A DNA stretch of 64,000 bases from Shimia marina (GTDB lineage: Bacteria > Pseudomonadota > Alphaproteobacteria > Rhodobacterales > Rhodobacteraceae). Under the pieces are notes generated by a model, which was not told the DNA's origin, made no database searches, and saw only the letters and a list, made by a program, of their open reading frames with translations. Below, piece by piece: positions 50,964 to 60,312 of the stretch. Position numbers and translations under genes: made by a program. Where the stretch lies: NCBI RefSeq assembly GCF_001458175.1, contig NZ_CYPW01000032.1, positions 7,661 to 71,660 on the forward strand, read 5' to 3'. Positions within the stretch are counted from its first letter, which is position 1; every line of letters begins with the position of its first letter.

Positions 50964-52289
50964 TCAGGCGCGGTTTGGCCAGACCAGATGATTGTCATCA
51001 ATGATGAAGTCATGAGCGTGATTATGCGCGCCGTGGGCTTTCAGATGCGGGTGGTCTGCTGGCAGATCGGGGTGCGTGTGCGGCAGATCTGCGGGGCTGC
51101 GCTGCCAGAGCGCAAATCCCAGCGCCGCACTGCCAAGGCCGATCACGCTCAGCACGATCAATGACAGCGCCTGAGATCCGGCGGTGGCGGTCCAGCCAGC
51201 CAGAGGATAGGCCAGCAGCCAGCAGGCGTGGCTGAGCGCAAAATGCGCGGTAAAGACAGCGGCGCGATCTTCAGAGTGGGCGGAGCGTTTGAGCAGGCGT
51301 CCCGAGGGGGTCATGACGGCGGAAAACAGCAACCCTGCGCAGGCCCAGATCGCAAGGAAGCCCGCCCAAGTAAGGGGCCCCTGCGTCCAGATCACGAGAC
51401 CATGGGCCAGTTGTACAAGGGCCAGCAGGGCCGCGCTCAGCCCCATGAGGCTGCGGTCAGAGATGTGGTGGAGCAGCCGTGGCAGGGTGAAGGCCGCGAT
51501 CATGCTGCCCACCCCAAAGGCGCCCATGGCAACCGCAAGACCACTTTCCGCCATGCCATAGCTGTCGCGCACCACAACCACGGTGTTCACAAGCACATAG
51601 GCGGTGGTGGCCGCTGCGGCCATGTTGAAGGCCAAGAGGCCACGCAGACGGGGCGTTGAGAGGTAGATCCAGCTGCCGCGCGTCAACCGGGCCACAAAGG
51701 GGCGCTCGGTGGTGGGCGCGCGGCTGGGCAACCGGGTGCGTAGGATCAGCAGTGCAGAGAGGGCAAACCCCAGCGCGGTGCCTACAAACAGACCGCTGAA
51801 GCTCATCACCAGCAAAAGCAGACCTGCAAAGGCGGGGGAGAGAATGTTTTCCAGATCCGAGGCCAGTCGCGACAGGGACAGCGCCTGCGTATAGGCGTCC
51901 TCATCGGGCAGGATGTCGGGAATGGTGGCCTGAAAGGTCGGCGTAAAGACGCCGGAGGCCACCTGCAGCAGAAAGATCAGCGCGTAGACCTGCCCGACAC
52001 TATCCACAAAAGGCAGGCAGAGCGCCACGCCGATGCGAATCACATCCGCGCCGATCAGGACAGCACGGCGCGGCAGTTTAACCACCAGCGCGCCCATCAC
52101 CGGCGAGAGGCCAACATAGGCCACCATCTTGATGGTATAGGCGATGCCGAGCACCGCGCCGGCATTGGCCCCGGCCAGATCAAACGCCAGCAGGCCCAGC
52201 GCAATGGTCAGGAGGCCGCTGCCTGCCAGCGCCACCAGTTGTGCGGCAAACAGGCGCGAGAAAATCGGGTGTTTTAGCAGTGTCCACAT
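50964..52289 (-). CDS. MFS transporter with a His-rich C-terminal tail
   Basis: A 441-residue transporter with about 12 membrane spans, of the MFS drug/siderophore exporter type (LFAAQLVALAGSGLLTIALG, YVGLSPVMGALVVKLPRR, ATIPDILPDEDAYTQALSLSR). The last 40 residues are a soluble tail with nine His and several Asp (DLPHTHPDLPADHPH, HGAHNHAHDF). Such a tail suggests metal binding, either as substrate sensing or as regulatory site. Start ATG 52289. The transported compound is unknown; it lies next to no metal-related gene except a distant CobW. Confidence 0.88.
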   Translation of the reverse strand: MWTLLKHPIFSRLFAAQLVALAGSGLLTIALGLLAFDLAGANAGAVLGIAYTIKMVAYVGLSPVMGALVVKLPRRAVLIGADVIRIGVALCLPFVDSVGQVYALIFLLQVASGVFTPTFQATIPDILPDEDAYTQALSLSRLASDLENILSPAFAGLLLLVMSFSGLFVGTALGFALSALLILRTRLPSRAPTTERPFVARLTRGSWIYLSTPRLRGLLAFNMAAAATTAYVLVNTVVVVRDSYGMAESGLAVAMGAFGVGSMIAAFTLPRLLHHISDRSLMGLSAALLALVQLAHGLVIWTQGPLTWAGFLAIWACAGLLFSAVMTPSGRLLKRSAHSEDRAAVFTAHFALSHACWLLAYPLAGWTATAGSQALSLIVLSVIGLGSAALGFALWQRSPADLPHTHPDLPADHPHLKAHGAHNHAHDFIIDDNHLVWPNRA

Positions 52290-52397
52290 AGGCTCAGGCT
52301 ACGTCTTCAGCAGGGTAAAGCAAGCGCTCTCTTGTCGGTTCGCCTGCGCCAGAGAGGGCGCGCAGAGGCTCAAGGCGCAGCCTTGAGCCGGGCCCAA

Positions 52398-52432
52398 CCA
52401 AAATCCCGCCTCATGGGAGGCGCGGGTTTTGG
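52398..52432 (-). terminator. Candidate terminator of accA
   Basis: On the minus strand CCCGCGCCTC and GAGGCGGG form a stem around CCAT, flanked by CCAAAAC-like and ATTTTGG sequences. It is 35 bases after the accA stop. Confidence 0.6.
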
Positions 52433-52466
52433 GCGGGAGTGCCGCGTGGCTGGGCTCAGGCTTGGG

Positions 52467-53429
52467 TCAGGCGGCGAGGCCTTTGGCGCCGATGTTGAGG
52501 AATTTCTTGCGCCGGTTTGACACCAGATCAGCGGCGGACATCTCTTCCAACTCGCCGAGCATTTCGCCAATGGCGTCGGCCACATTCTGCATGGTGGCGG
52601 CGCGGTCGCGGTGTGCGCCGCCCTTGGGTTCAGAAATCACCCGATCGGCCACGCCAAGCTGATGCAGATCCTGTGCGGTCACCCGCAGGGCTTCTGCGGC
52701 TTCGCGCATCTTGGTGCTGTCTTTCCACAGGATCGAGGCACAGCCTTCCGGGCTGATCACCGAATAGACCGAGTGTTCCAGCATGGCGACGCGGTTGGCG
52801 GTGGCAAAGGCCACGGCACCGCCAGATCCGCCTTCGCCGATGATCACAGACACCAGAGGCACGCCGATCTGCAGGCACATTTCCGTGGAGCGCGCGATGG
52901 CCTCAGACTGGCCGCGCTCTTCGGCACCTTTGCCCGGATAGGCCCCAGCAGTGTCCACCAGTGTCACAACAGGCAGGCCAAAGCGCCCGGCCATTTCCAT
53001 CAGGCGCACTGCCTTGCGGTAGCCTTCCGGACGTGCCATGCCAAAGTTATGGGCAATGCGGGATTTGGTGTCATTGCCCTTTTCCTGACCGATCACCATG
53101 ACCGGCTTGCCGTTGAAGCGCGCCAGACCACCCATCACCGCCAGATCGTCGGCAAAATTGCGGTCGCCCGCCAGCGGGGTGTAATCGGTGAACAGGGTGT
53201 CGATATAATCGCGGCAATGCGGGCGCTGTGGATGGCGCGCCACCTGACATTTGCGCCAGGGTGTCAGATCTTTGTACAGCTCTTCGAGCAGCTCTGCGGC
53301 CTTACGGTCCAAAGCCGCCGCTTCGTCCGTGACATCCATCTCTTCGTTCTGCCGCGCCATGGCACGCAGCTCTTCGGCTTTGCCTTCGATTTCGGCGAGC
53401 GGCTTTTCGAAGTCGAGATAGTTGGTCAT
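52467..53429 (-). CDS. accA: Acetyl-CoA carboxylase carboxyltransferase subunit alpha
   Basis: Transfers CO2 from carboxybiotin to acetyl-CoA, first step of fatty acid synthesis. The 320-residue protein shows the AccA features: [58 protein letters not shown], and [37 protein letters not shown] in parts. Start ATG 53429 follows GGAG; an upstream in-frame start at 53441 adds four residues without support. Confidence 0.97.
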   Translation of the reverse strand: MTNYLDFEKPLAEIEGKAEELRAMARQNEEMDVTDEAAALDRKAAELLEELYKDLTPWRKCQVARHPQRPHCRDYIDTLFTDYTPLAGDRNFADDLAVMGGLARFNGKPVMVIGQEKGNDTKSRIAHNFGMARPEGYRKAVRLMEMAGRFGLPVVTLVDTAGAYPGKGAEERGQSEAIARSTEMCLQIGVPLVSVIIGEGGSGGAVAFATANRVAMLEHSVYSVISPEGCASILWKDSTKMREAAEALRVTAQDLHQLGVADRVISEPKGGAHRDRAATMQNVADAIGEMLGELEEMSAADLVSNRRKKFLNIGAKGLAA

Positions 53430-53580
53430 TGGGCACTCCACGCGCTTGTCTCACTTCAGAGCTATATGACGCTGACCAAGGGTAATTGCAACGGGGCATG
53501 GCATTGGTCAGGATCGCAACTCAGCAAGATTTGTCCTGTGGGGCTGTGACAGTCAGGGGGCAGAGATCAAAGAGGATGCC

Positions 53581-54483
53581 ATGCAGAATTATGAGGCGCG
53601 CATGTTGCGGGTGTTGACCTATATCCACGACCATCCGGCCGAGGATCTGTCGCTGGATCGGCTTGCGGAGGTGGCGGCCATGTCACGGTTTCACTGGCAC
53701 CGGGTGTTTCGGGCCATGACCGGGGAGACCTGCGCGCAGGCCGTGCGGCGTGTGCGCCTGCATCGGGCTGCAAGTCTGTTGTTGCGCGAAGATGTCCCTG
53801 TGGCAGAGGTGGCGCAGCGGGTGGGTTATGACCAGCTGCGCAGCTTCAACCGGGCCTTTGCCGCCCAATATGGGCAGACACCGCAGGCCTTTCGGAGCCA
53901 ACCCAACTGTACGCCATCAGATGCCGTGCATGCGCTTTATCTCGCCCCTGAGACAAAAACCGGAGAGAAATTTATGTATGATATCACTGTGCGCAGCGCG
54001 CCTGAGCAGATCGTGATCGGCTTGCCGCATCAAGGCAGCTATCATGAAATTGGCGCGGCCTTTGAGCGATTTTTCACCCTATGTCAGAGCCGCAACCTCT
54101 GGCCCCGGCTGGGGCTGCCGATTGGGCTCTATTTCGACAATCCCGCGGAAGTGGCAGAGGCGGAGTTGCGCAGTATGGCGGGCGCGGAACTGCTTGGGGG
54201 AGAGGTGCCCATAGAGATGCAGCGCAAAGTGCTGCCTGCTGGGCGGATGGCTGTTTTGACCTACCAAGGGCCTTATGCTGGCCTGTCGGGGGCCTATGAC
54301 GTGCTTTATGGGCAATGGTTGCCGCAATCTGGCGAATTGCCCGCCGATGCCCCCTGTTTTGAAAGGTATCTCAATAATCCACGCGAGGTGGCGGAAGCGG
54401 ATCTGTTGACAGAAATCTGCCTGCCGCTTTTGACGCGCGTGGAAGCGGCGGATGTGGCGACACCCGTGGATGCTGCCAGCTAG
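53581..54483 (+). CDS. AraC-family regulator with GyrI-like effector domain
   Basis: A 300-residue regulator. Residues 1-110 hold the double HTH of AraC proteins (YIHDHPAEDLSLDRLAEVAAMSRFHWHRVFRAM, VAEVAQRVGYDQLRSFNRAFAAQYG), and residues 130-290 a GyrI-like/Rob-like small-molecule-binding domain (YDITVRSAPEQIVIGLPHQGSY, LPAGRMAVLTYQGPYAGLSGAYD). This layout resembles SbmC/Rob-type multidrug or toxin-responsive regulators. ATG at 53581 follows AGAGGATGCC. It is a single gene, with accA upstream on the other strand. Confidence 0.9.
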   Translation: MQNYEARMLRVLTYIHDHPAEDLSLDRLAEVAAMSRFHWHRVFRAMTGETCAQAVRRVRLHRAASLLLREDVPVAEVAQRVGYDQLRSFNRAFAAQYGQTPQAFRSQPNCTPSDAVHALYLAPETKTGEKFMYDITVRSAPEQIVIGLPHQGSYHEIGAAFERFFTLCQSRNLWPRLGLPIGLYFDNPAEVAEAELRSMAGAELLGGEVPIEMQRKVLPAGRMAVLTYQGPYAGLSGAYDVLYGQWLPQSGELPADAPCFERYLNNPREVAEADLLTEICLPLLTRVEAADVATPVDAAS

Positions 54484-54569
54484 AGAACGCGGAGCAGGGT
54501 GTGCAGCGGCGGATCAGGCCGCTGCATGATCAGAGCTTATGCGGGCATCAGCAAGACATCAGGCAGGCA

Positions 54570-55169
54570 TCAGGAAGGCATCAGGAAGACCGGGATCAGG
54601 GAGGCGAGCAGCAACCCGGCCATGGTCCAGTTGAAAATCATCAACCGCTGAGGGCGGTTGAGCAGGCGGCGGATGCCGGTGCCCAGCACTGTCCAGGCGG
54701 CGGCGGAAAAGCAGCCGATCAGCAGATAGGTGCCAGCCACCATCAGGATGGCGTCAAGGTCGCGGGAGGTGGCATAAAGCGTGATGGCGCCCAGCCCCAT
54801 GGTCCAGGCTTTGGGGTTGACCCATTGAAAGGCGGAGGCCTGAAGATAGGTCAGCGGGCGGCTCTCGGTATCCGCATCCTTTGGCGGTGCGGCATGGGCG
54901 ATTTTCCAGGCCAGCCAGAACATATAAACCACAGCGATCACACGCAGCACGGTGTGGCTGTGCGGCCAGGCGTCAAACAGTTGCATGACCCCCAGGCCGA
55001 CCAATGTCAGCATGGCCGGAAAGCCTGTGGCCACGCCCAGAAGATGGGGCAGCGAGCGGCGCAGACCGAAATTGGCCCCGGAGGCCATGAGCATGAGATT
55101 GTTGGGACCCGGCGAAAACAGGGTGGCAAAAGCGAAGAAGGCGAGGGCGAGGAAGATATCAGTAGTCAT
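54570..55169 (-). CDS. LysE/RhtB-family amino acid exporter
   Basis: A 199-residue protein with about six membrane spans and the family N-terminus TLFSPGPNNLMLMASGANFGLRRSLPHLLGVATG. Members export lysine, homoserine, threonine or related compounds. The start ATG at 55169 follows AGGA; an in-frame upstream start at 55199 is less likely. It is divergent from an Lrp-type regulator across 72 bases, the classic LysE-LysG/Lrp arrangement in which the exporter is induced by its amino acid. Confidence 0.9.
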   Translation of the reverse strand: MTTDIFLALAFFAFATLFSPGPNNLMLMASGANFGLRRSLPHLLGVATGFPAMLTLVGLGVMQLFDAWPHSHTVLRVIAVVYMFWLAWKIAHAAPPKDADTESRPLTYLQASAFQWVNPKAWTMGLGAITLYATSRDLDAILMVAGTYLLIGCFSAAAWTVLGTGIRRLLNRPQRLMIFNWTMAGLLLASLIPVFLMPS

Positions 55170-55226
55170 TGCGCAATCCTGAGCGAAAAAATGCGCCATG
55201 GAATTGCGTTTAGTGTGTTATTGCAT

Positions 55227-55243
55227 ATAAGTTCGCAACTTAT
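55227..55243. promoter_or_regulatory. Palindrome overlapping the Lrp start codon
   Basis: ATAAGTT-CGC-AACTTAT is an inverted repeat with 7-bp arms whose right arm includes the A and T of the lrp-like start codon. It fits an operator for the adjacent Lrp/AsnC protein controlling itself and the divergent exporter. Confidence 0.65.
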
Positions 55244-55694
55244 GTCGAGTATTGATCGTATAGATGACGAAATATTGCGTGTTCTGAGTCGTGATGGGCG
55301 GATCAGCAATCTGGCGCTGGCGGAACGGGTGGGGCTGTCGCCTTCGGCCTGTCTGCGCCGAGTCGCGGCACTGGAAAAAGCCGGTATCATTTCCGGCTAT
55401 CGTGCGGTGCTGGATGCGGCGGCTTTGGGCAAAGGGTTTGTGGCCTATATCACGGTGGGGCTGAACTCCCACACCAAGGCGGCGCAGCTCGCGTTTGAGC
55501 GTGCCATGGCGGCGGCGCCAGAAGTGCGCGAATGCCACAATATCACCGGGCAGGTGGAGTATCTTCTGCGTGTCGAAGTGGCTGATATCGGGTCATATAA
55601 ACGGTTTCACACCGATGTTCTGGGCACGGTGGAGAAGGTGAACGCCATCACCTCTTATGTTGTGTTGGGCTCCCCCAAAGACGAGCGCGCCTGA
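55242..55694 (+). CDS. Lrp/AsnC-family regulator
   Basis: A 150-residue regulator with an N-terminal HTH (IDDEILRVLSRDGRISNLALAERVGLSPSACLRRVAALEKAGII) and C-terminal RAM ligand-binding domain (YITVGLNSHTKAAQLAFERAM, HNITGQVEYLLRVEVADIGSYKRF). Start ATG 55242 has no ribosome site upstream and overlaps a palindrome, so it may be leaderless or autorepressed. A long in-frame reading back to 54501 crosses the opposing exporter gene and is not coding. Predicted to control the divergent LysE exporter. Confidence 0.92.
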   Translation: MSSIDRIDDEILRVLSRDGRISNLALAERVGLSPSACLRRVAALEKAGIISGYRAVLDAAALGKGFVAYITVGLNSHTKAAQLAFERAMAAAPEVRECHNITGQVEYLLRVEVADIGSYKRFHTDVLGTVEKVNAITSYVVLGSPKDERA

Positions 55695-55742
55695 GGTCTT
55701 TTGGACGGATGTGACCCAGCCTGATGGGGCACATGTGCGCGG

Positions 55743-57797
55743 CGTCACCCGCTGATTTCGACGGAAAACCTGATGGGCGGGCTTTGGGATCCGCTGGATG
55801 GCGATATTGACCCGGCCCAGCTCTGTCAGGCGCTGGCGCGGCGCGCGCGGCAGGCCGGGGCAGAGGTGCATCGGCACACGCCGGTGACGGCGCTGCGACA
55901 ATTGAAAGATGACACCTGGGAGGTGGAGACGCCCAAAGGCACCATTCATGCAGATGTTGTGGTCAATGCCTGTGGCTATCGGGTGAATGAAGTGGGGGCC
56001 ATGATGGGGGTGCATCACCCGGTGGCTTCGATGGAACATCAATATTTCCTGACCGAGGAGATCCCGGCGATTCGCGATCTGGCGCACCGGGTGCCGCTGT
56101 TGCGCTGTCCGATCAGTGATTATTACTCCCGGCAGGAAAAGAATGGTCTGCTGGTTGGGTTTTATGAGCAGGACTGCAAGACCTGGGGCATGGATGGGAT
56201 TGATCCCAAATTTGTCAACGCGCTGTGCCCGGATGATCTGGATCGGGTGAGTGATGTGCTGGAGGGCGCGTTTGCGCGCATGCCTGCGCTGATGGAGGTG
56301 GGCATTCATACGGTGGTGAATGGGCCGATCACCTATACCATTGATGGCGCGCCGCTGGTGGGGCCGATCCCCGGCAAGCGCAACGCCTATTGCATCATTG
56401 GCCTGCGTGCGGGGCTGGGCGAGGGGGGCGGTCATGGCTGGCTTCTGGCGCAGCAGATTGTGCATGGAGAGGCCTGCTATGACACCTGGGTGATTGATCC
56501 GCGCCGCTTCACCGGACATGCCAATGTGGAACTCACCGCGCTGAAAGCCATTGAAGACTATCAGAACGAGTTTCGGTTTCACTTCCCGCATGAACACCGC
56601 CCTGCCGGGCGGCCGATGAAGACAACGCCTCTCACGCCTGTTCTGGCGGCAGAAGGCGCAGAGTTTACCGTGGTCAACGGCTGGGAGCGGGTGGACTACA
56701 TCAAGCCGACGCCGGATTTCACCGAGACGCTGGGGTTTCGCTTCAATGAGGTGCAGGCGGTTGTGGCCGAGGAGGTCCATGCGGTGCAGACCGGCGTTGG
56801 CTTAACCGAGGTCAGCGGGTTCAACCGCTTCGAGATCACCGGCGAGGATGCGCAGGGTTTTCTGGATCGGATGTTCTGCGGGGCTGTGGCGCGCCGGGAG
56901 GGGCGCGTTGGGCTGGGCTATCTGCTCAACCATCAGGGCATGCTGAAAGGAGAGGCGACGGTTGCGCATCTTCCGGCGGGGGCCACGGGGGCGGCGCGGA
57001 TCTGGTATGGTTCGGCGGCGGCCTCTGAGTATCACGACATGGACTGGCTGGCGGCGCATGTGAGGCCGGAGGAGGATGTTGAGATCCGCTCGCTGACCAA
57101 TGACTGGACGATTCTTGTTTTGGCGGGGCCGAAGGCACGGGCGGTTCTTGCGGAGGTGGCACGCGGGGATTGGTCGGCGGCGGCTTTCCCTTGGCTGTCG
57201 GCGCGCGAGGCCTTTGTGGGGATTGCGCCCGCCATTGTGATGGCGGTGAGTTTCTCAGGTGAACTGGCCTATGAAATCCATGTGCCCAATGCGCAGCTTT
57301 ATGCGGCCTATCTGGCACTGCGACAGGCGGGGGAGGCGCATGGGCTGCGGCTGTTTGGGGCGCGTGCGGTGGATGCGATGCGGCTTGAAAAAGGCTTTTT
57401 GCACTGGAAAGCGGAGATCCTGACGGAGTTTGACCCGTTTGAGACGGGGTTGGAGCGGTTTGTGCGGATGGAGAAGCCGGAGTTTGTTGGCAAAGCCGCG
57501 CTTCTCGCCCGTCAGGCGGAGGGGCCGCGCAAACGTCTGGTGACTCTGGTGGTGGACTGCGCAGATCGCTGGGCGCAGCCGGGATCCAGTGTGATGCTGG
57601 GGGAGCGGGTTGTGGGCACGGTCACCTCAGGGGACTGGGGGCATCGCATTGGGCGCAATCTGGCGATGGCTTTTGTGGACCCGGAGCTGGCCGCAACCGG
57701 CCGTGCGCTGGAGATTGACATGCTGGGGACAAAATACCCCGCCGAGGTGATCCCGGCGGGGCCATATGATCCAGAATTTACGCGGGTGCGATCCTGA
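55743..57797 (+). pseudogene. Dimethylglycine dehydrogenase-like protein gene, 5'-truncated
   Basis: The open frame from 55773 encodes 674 residues of a dimethylglycine/sarcosine dehydrogenase-like protein: the later part of the FAD oxidoreductase domain (MGGLWDPLDGDIDPAQLCQAL onward), then the folate-binding GcvT-like domains (about 290-660, with EVSGFNRFEITGEDAQ and DAMRLEKGFLHWKAEILTEFDPFETGLERFV in parts). Homologues are about 800 residues and start with a GxGxxG FAD motif; here roughly the first 140 residues are absent. Homology extends a little upstream of the ATG (HPLISTEN, 55746-55769) and is then cut off by an in-frame TGA at 55722. Without the FAD-binding start it is probably inactive. 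Confidence 0.75.
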
Positions 57798-57826
57798 GGA
57801 TGCGCCTCTGAGGCGTGGCGCTTAAA

Positions 57827-57861
57827 GGGCAGCGTCTCTCCCGTGGGAGTGGGTGCTGCCC
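57827..57861. terminator. Hairpin between the truncated dehydrogenase and malyl-CoA lyase genes
   Basis: GGGCAGC at 57827-57833 pairs with GCTGCCC at 57855-57861, with an inner TCTCCC/GGGAGT pairing. It lies between convergent genes but lacks a T run. Confidence 0.5.
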
Positions 57862-57910
57862 CAATGCGGCTCTGCGGGCTTAACTTGAGGCACGCCAAGC
57901 CCGAAACGCT

Positions 57911-58870
57911 TTAGGAGCCTGCGATCAGCTCTGCCTGAGCCACGATCACTTCGGCCTGTTTGATTGAGGCGATATCCACAAGGCGACCTTTGTAGACGGT
58001 GGCACCTTCGCCATTGGCTTTGGCTGTTTCCATCGCGGCAAGGATTTCGCGGGCTTCGTTCACAGCCTCTTCAGAGGGGGTGAAGACTTCATTGGCCAGG
58101 GCAATCTGCTTGGGGTGGATCGCCCATTTGCCGACCATGCCCAAAGTGGCGGAGCGTTTGGCCTGTGCGATGTAGCCCTCATCATCGGAGAAATCGCCAA
58201 AGGGGCCATCCACCGGCAATACGCCATGGGTGCGGCAGGCGGCGACAATGGCGGCCTGCGCCCAGTGCCATGGATCGGACCAGTGTTTCTGGCCTGCGTG
58301 CAGCATGTAGTAGTTTTCCTGCGTGCCGCCGATGCCGGTGGTCTGCATGCCCATGGAGGCGGCGAAGTCTGCGGCACCGAGGCTCATGGCGACCATGCGC
58401 GGGGAGGCGGCGGCGATTTCTTCCACATGGGCGATACCCGCGGCCGATTCGATGATGACTTCAAAGTTGATGCGTTTGCTGCGGCCTTTGGCGGCCTCAA
58501 TGGCGGTGACCAGCGCATCCACGGCGTAGATGTCACCGGCGCAGCCCACTTTCGGGATCATGATCTGATCGAGGCGCTCCCCGGCTTGTTCCAGCAGATC
58601 CACCACGTCGCGGTACCAATAGGGGGTGTCCAGACCATTGATGCGCACGGATAGGGTTTTGTTGCCCCAGTCGATTGTGTTGATCGCCTCAATCGCATTG
58701 GCGCGGGCCATGTCCTTGTCAGAGGGGGCCACGGAATCTTCGAGGTCGATGTTGATCACATCCGCAGCAGAGGCCGCCATTTTGGCAAAGAGTTTGGTGT
58801 TGGAGGCCGGGCCAAACAGCTGGCAGCGGTTGGGGCGGGCAGGGGCGGCGGGTTGGATACGGAAGCTCAT
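57911..58870 (-). CDS. mcl1: L-malyl-CoA / beta-methylmalyl-CoA lyase
   Basis: Cleaves malyl-CoA or methylmalyl-CoA to acetyl-CoA or propionyl-CoA plus glyoxylate, a step of the ethylmalonyl-CoA pathway. The 319-residue protein has the Mcl1 sequence: MSFRIQPAAPARPNRCQLFGP, INIDLEDSVAPSDK, SVRINGLDTPYWYRDVVDLL, IIESAAGIAHVEEI, and SLGAADFAASMGMQTTGIGG in pieces, with the catalytic Glu/Asp of the HpcH/HpaI fold. Closest family is Rhodobacter Mcl1. ATG at 58870. Its upstream region contains TTGCGC inverted repeats. Confidence 0.96.
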   Translation of the reverse strand: MSFRIQPAAPARPNRCQLFGPASNTKLFAKMAASAADVINIDLEDSVAPSDKDMARANAIEAINTIDWGNKTLSVRINGLDTPYWYRDVVDLLEQAGERLDQIMIPKVGCAGDIYAVDALVTAIEAAKGRSKRINFEVIIESAAGIAHVEEIAAASPRMVAMSLGAADFAASMGMQTTGIGGTQENYYMLHAGQKHWSDPWHWAQAAIVAACRTHGVLPVDGPFGDFSDDEGYIAQAKRSATLGMVGKWAIHPKQIALANEVFTPSEEAVNEAREILAAMETAKANGEGATVYKGRLVDIASIKQAEVIVAQAELIAGS

Positions 58871-59174
58871 ATCGGTCTCTCGGTAAGGAAATTACGTTTT
58901 GCTTGCCTGTTGTGGTATGAAGTTGCGCGACCGAGCGCAAGGATATTTTGCACCTGCGGCAACAGAACGCTGCGGCGCGGCAGGTTGGTGTGGGGCAGGC
59001 GCAGATTTGCGCAACTTTACGAAGCGTTGAGGGAGAATATTTCGTCAAATGGCAAAAATGGTGAAGAAACTGTGTGAATGAGCTGATTTTGTGGTGGGTT
59101 CACAAAGAAATTTCATCAATGGTCGGAGAATATAGCTCAACAAGACTTACGCGAGACATTGGGAAGGACGCGCG
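58871..59174. other. Divergent mcl1-dgcN control region
   Basis: 304 bases without a gene. It contains TTGCGC-GACCGA-GCGCAA at 58924-58941 (53 bases upstream of mcl1) and a TTGCGCAA palindrome at 59007-59014, which share the TTGCGC element. The 100 bases before dgcN are AT-richer and likely hold its promoter. Confidence 0.55.
58924..58941. promoter_or_regulatory. TTGCGC inverted repeat upstream of mcl1
   Basis: TTGCGC and GCGCAA flank GACCGA. Similar TTTGCAAA-type elements are used by RamB/PccR-type regulators of acyl-CoA metabolism in Rhodobacterales, but this match is loose and the factor is not identified. Confidence 0.45.
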
Positions 59175-60176
59175 ATGATCGAGACACCGTATCTTCTGTT
59201 TTTGGGCGATGCGCCCGATCAACTGGCAGCCAAAGTGGCTCAGGGCATCAAGGACTGGCGTCCGGAGAATGCCGTTGGGCAATTCCGTATGGAAGGCTGC
59301 AAGGCGGACATGGGCCTCACGGATATGACGCTGGTTGAAGCCCGCGAAGCTGGCGCGAAGACGCTGGTGATCGGCGTGGCAAACCGCGGCGGTGTGATTT
59401 CTCCAGAATGGAAAAAAGTGCTGGTGATGGCGCTGGAAGAAGGCTTTGATCTGGCTTCCGGGCTGCACAATCTGCTGTGTGATGAGCCGGATCTGGTCGC
59501 GGTTGCGCAAGCCACCGGCCGCAAGCTGCATGATGTGCGGGTGCCAGAAGTGGAATACCCTATTGCCAATGGCAAAAAACGCACAGGCAAGCGCTGTCTG
59601 GCGGTGGGCACGGATTGTTCCGTGGGCAAAATGTACACCGCGCTCTGCATGGATGCGGAAATGCGCAAGCGGGGTATGAAATCCACCTTCCGCGCCACCG
59701 GGCAGACCGGCATTCTGGTCACCGGGGATGGCGTGCCGCTGGATGCGGTGATTGCAGATTTCATGGCGGGTTCCGTTGAGTGGCTGACACCAGACAATGA
59801 CGCAGATCATTGGGATCACATTGAGGGGCAGGGCAGCCTGTTCCATGTGTCTTATTCTGGTGTGACCATGGCGCTGATCCATGGCGGGCAGCCGGATGCG
59901 CTTATTCTGGCGCATGAGCCGACCCGCGATCACATGCGGGGTTTGCCGGAGTATCAGCAGCCAAGCCTGGAAGCGCTGCGGGATATGGCGCTGCCGCTGG
60001 CACAGGTGGCCAACCCGGCCTGTCAGGTTGTTGGCGTTTCTGTGAACACCCAGCACATGGCAGAGGATGAGGCGAAAGCCTATCTGGCGAAAATCGAAGC
60101 CGACATGGGTCTGCCTGCTACTGATCCGTTCCGCTTTGGCGCGGGCAAGCTGGTGGATGCGCTGGCCGCGCTGTAA
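59175..60176 (+). CDS. dgcN: D-glutamate N-acetyltransferase-like protein (DUF1611, DgcN)
   Basis: A 333-residue DUF1611 protein. The conserved P-loop-like motif GTDCSVGKMYTAL is at 145-157, preceded by KRTGKRCLAV, with GQTGILVTGDGVPLDAV and GQGSLFHVSYSGVTMALIHG in pieces further on. In marine bacteria the paired enzymes DgcN and DgcA convert D-glutamate to N-acetyl-D-glutamate and then to N-acetyl-L-glutamate; the next gene is the matching DgcA. ATG at 59175 follows GAAGGA. The pair is separated by 136 bases that carry a dispersed repeat, so a second promoter is possible. Confidence 0.86.
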   Translation: MIETPYLLFLGDAPDQLAAKVAQGIKDWRPENAVGQFRMEGCKADMGLTDMTLVEAREAGAKTLVIGVANRGGVISPEWKKVLVMALEEGFDLASGLHNLLCDEPDLVAVAQATGRKLHDVRVPEVEYPIANGKKRTGKRCLAVGTDCSVGKMYTALCMDAEMRKRGMKSTFRATGQTGILVTGDGVPLDAVIADFMAGSVEWLTPDNDADHWDHIEGQGSLFHVSYSGVTMALIHGGQPDALILAHEPTRDHMRGLPEYQQPSLEALRDMALPLAQVANPACQVVGVSVNTQHMAEDEAKAYLAKIEADMGLPATDPFRFGAGKLVDALAAL

Positions 60177-60208
60177 GCTGCGCGATAAGCAAGCTGTGAG
60201 ACAAGAGG

Positions 60209-60256
60209 CTGGGGGCGTTGCCCCCAGACCCCCAGGATATTTTAGGCCAAATGAAG
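60209..60256. repeat. Hairpin plus GGATATT/GGCCAAATGAAG intergenic repeat, copy 2
   Basis: CTGGGGGC-GTT-GCCCCCAG (60209-60227) is followed by CCCCCAGGATATTTTAGGCC and AAATGAAG. Same architecture and orientation as copy 1 at 10001-10063. It lies between dgcN and dgcA. Confidence 0.75.
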
Positions 60257-60312
60257 CCTCGGCAGTTTTGTCTCTGCGGGGGTGGCGGCAAAAAGCTGAG
60301 TGAGACTCAAAT

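Noticed and set aside
54501-55241. Upstream in-frame extension of the Lrp-type regulator
   Set aside because: It runs antisense through the LysE exporter gene and is Gln/Gly/His-rich; the regulator's conserved start is at 55242.
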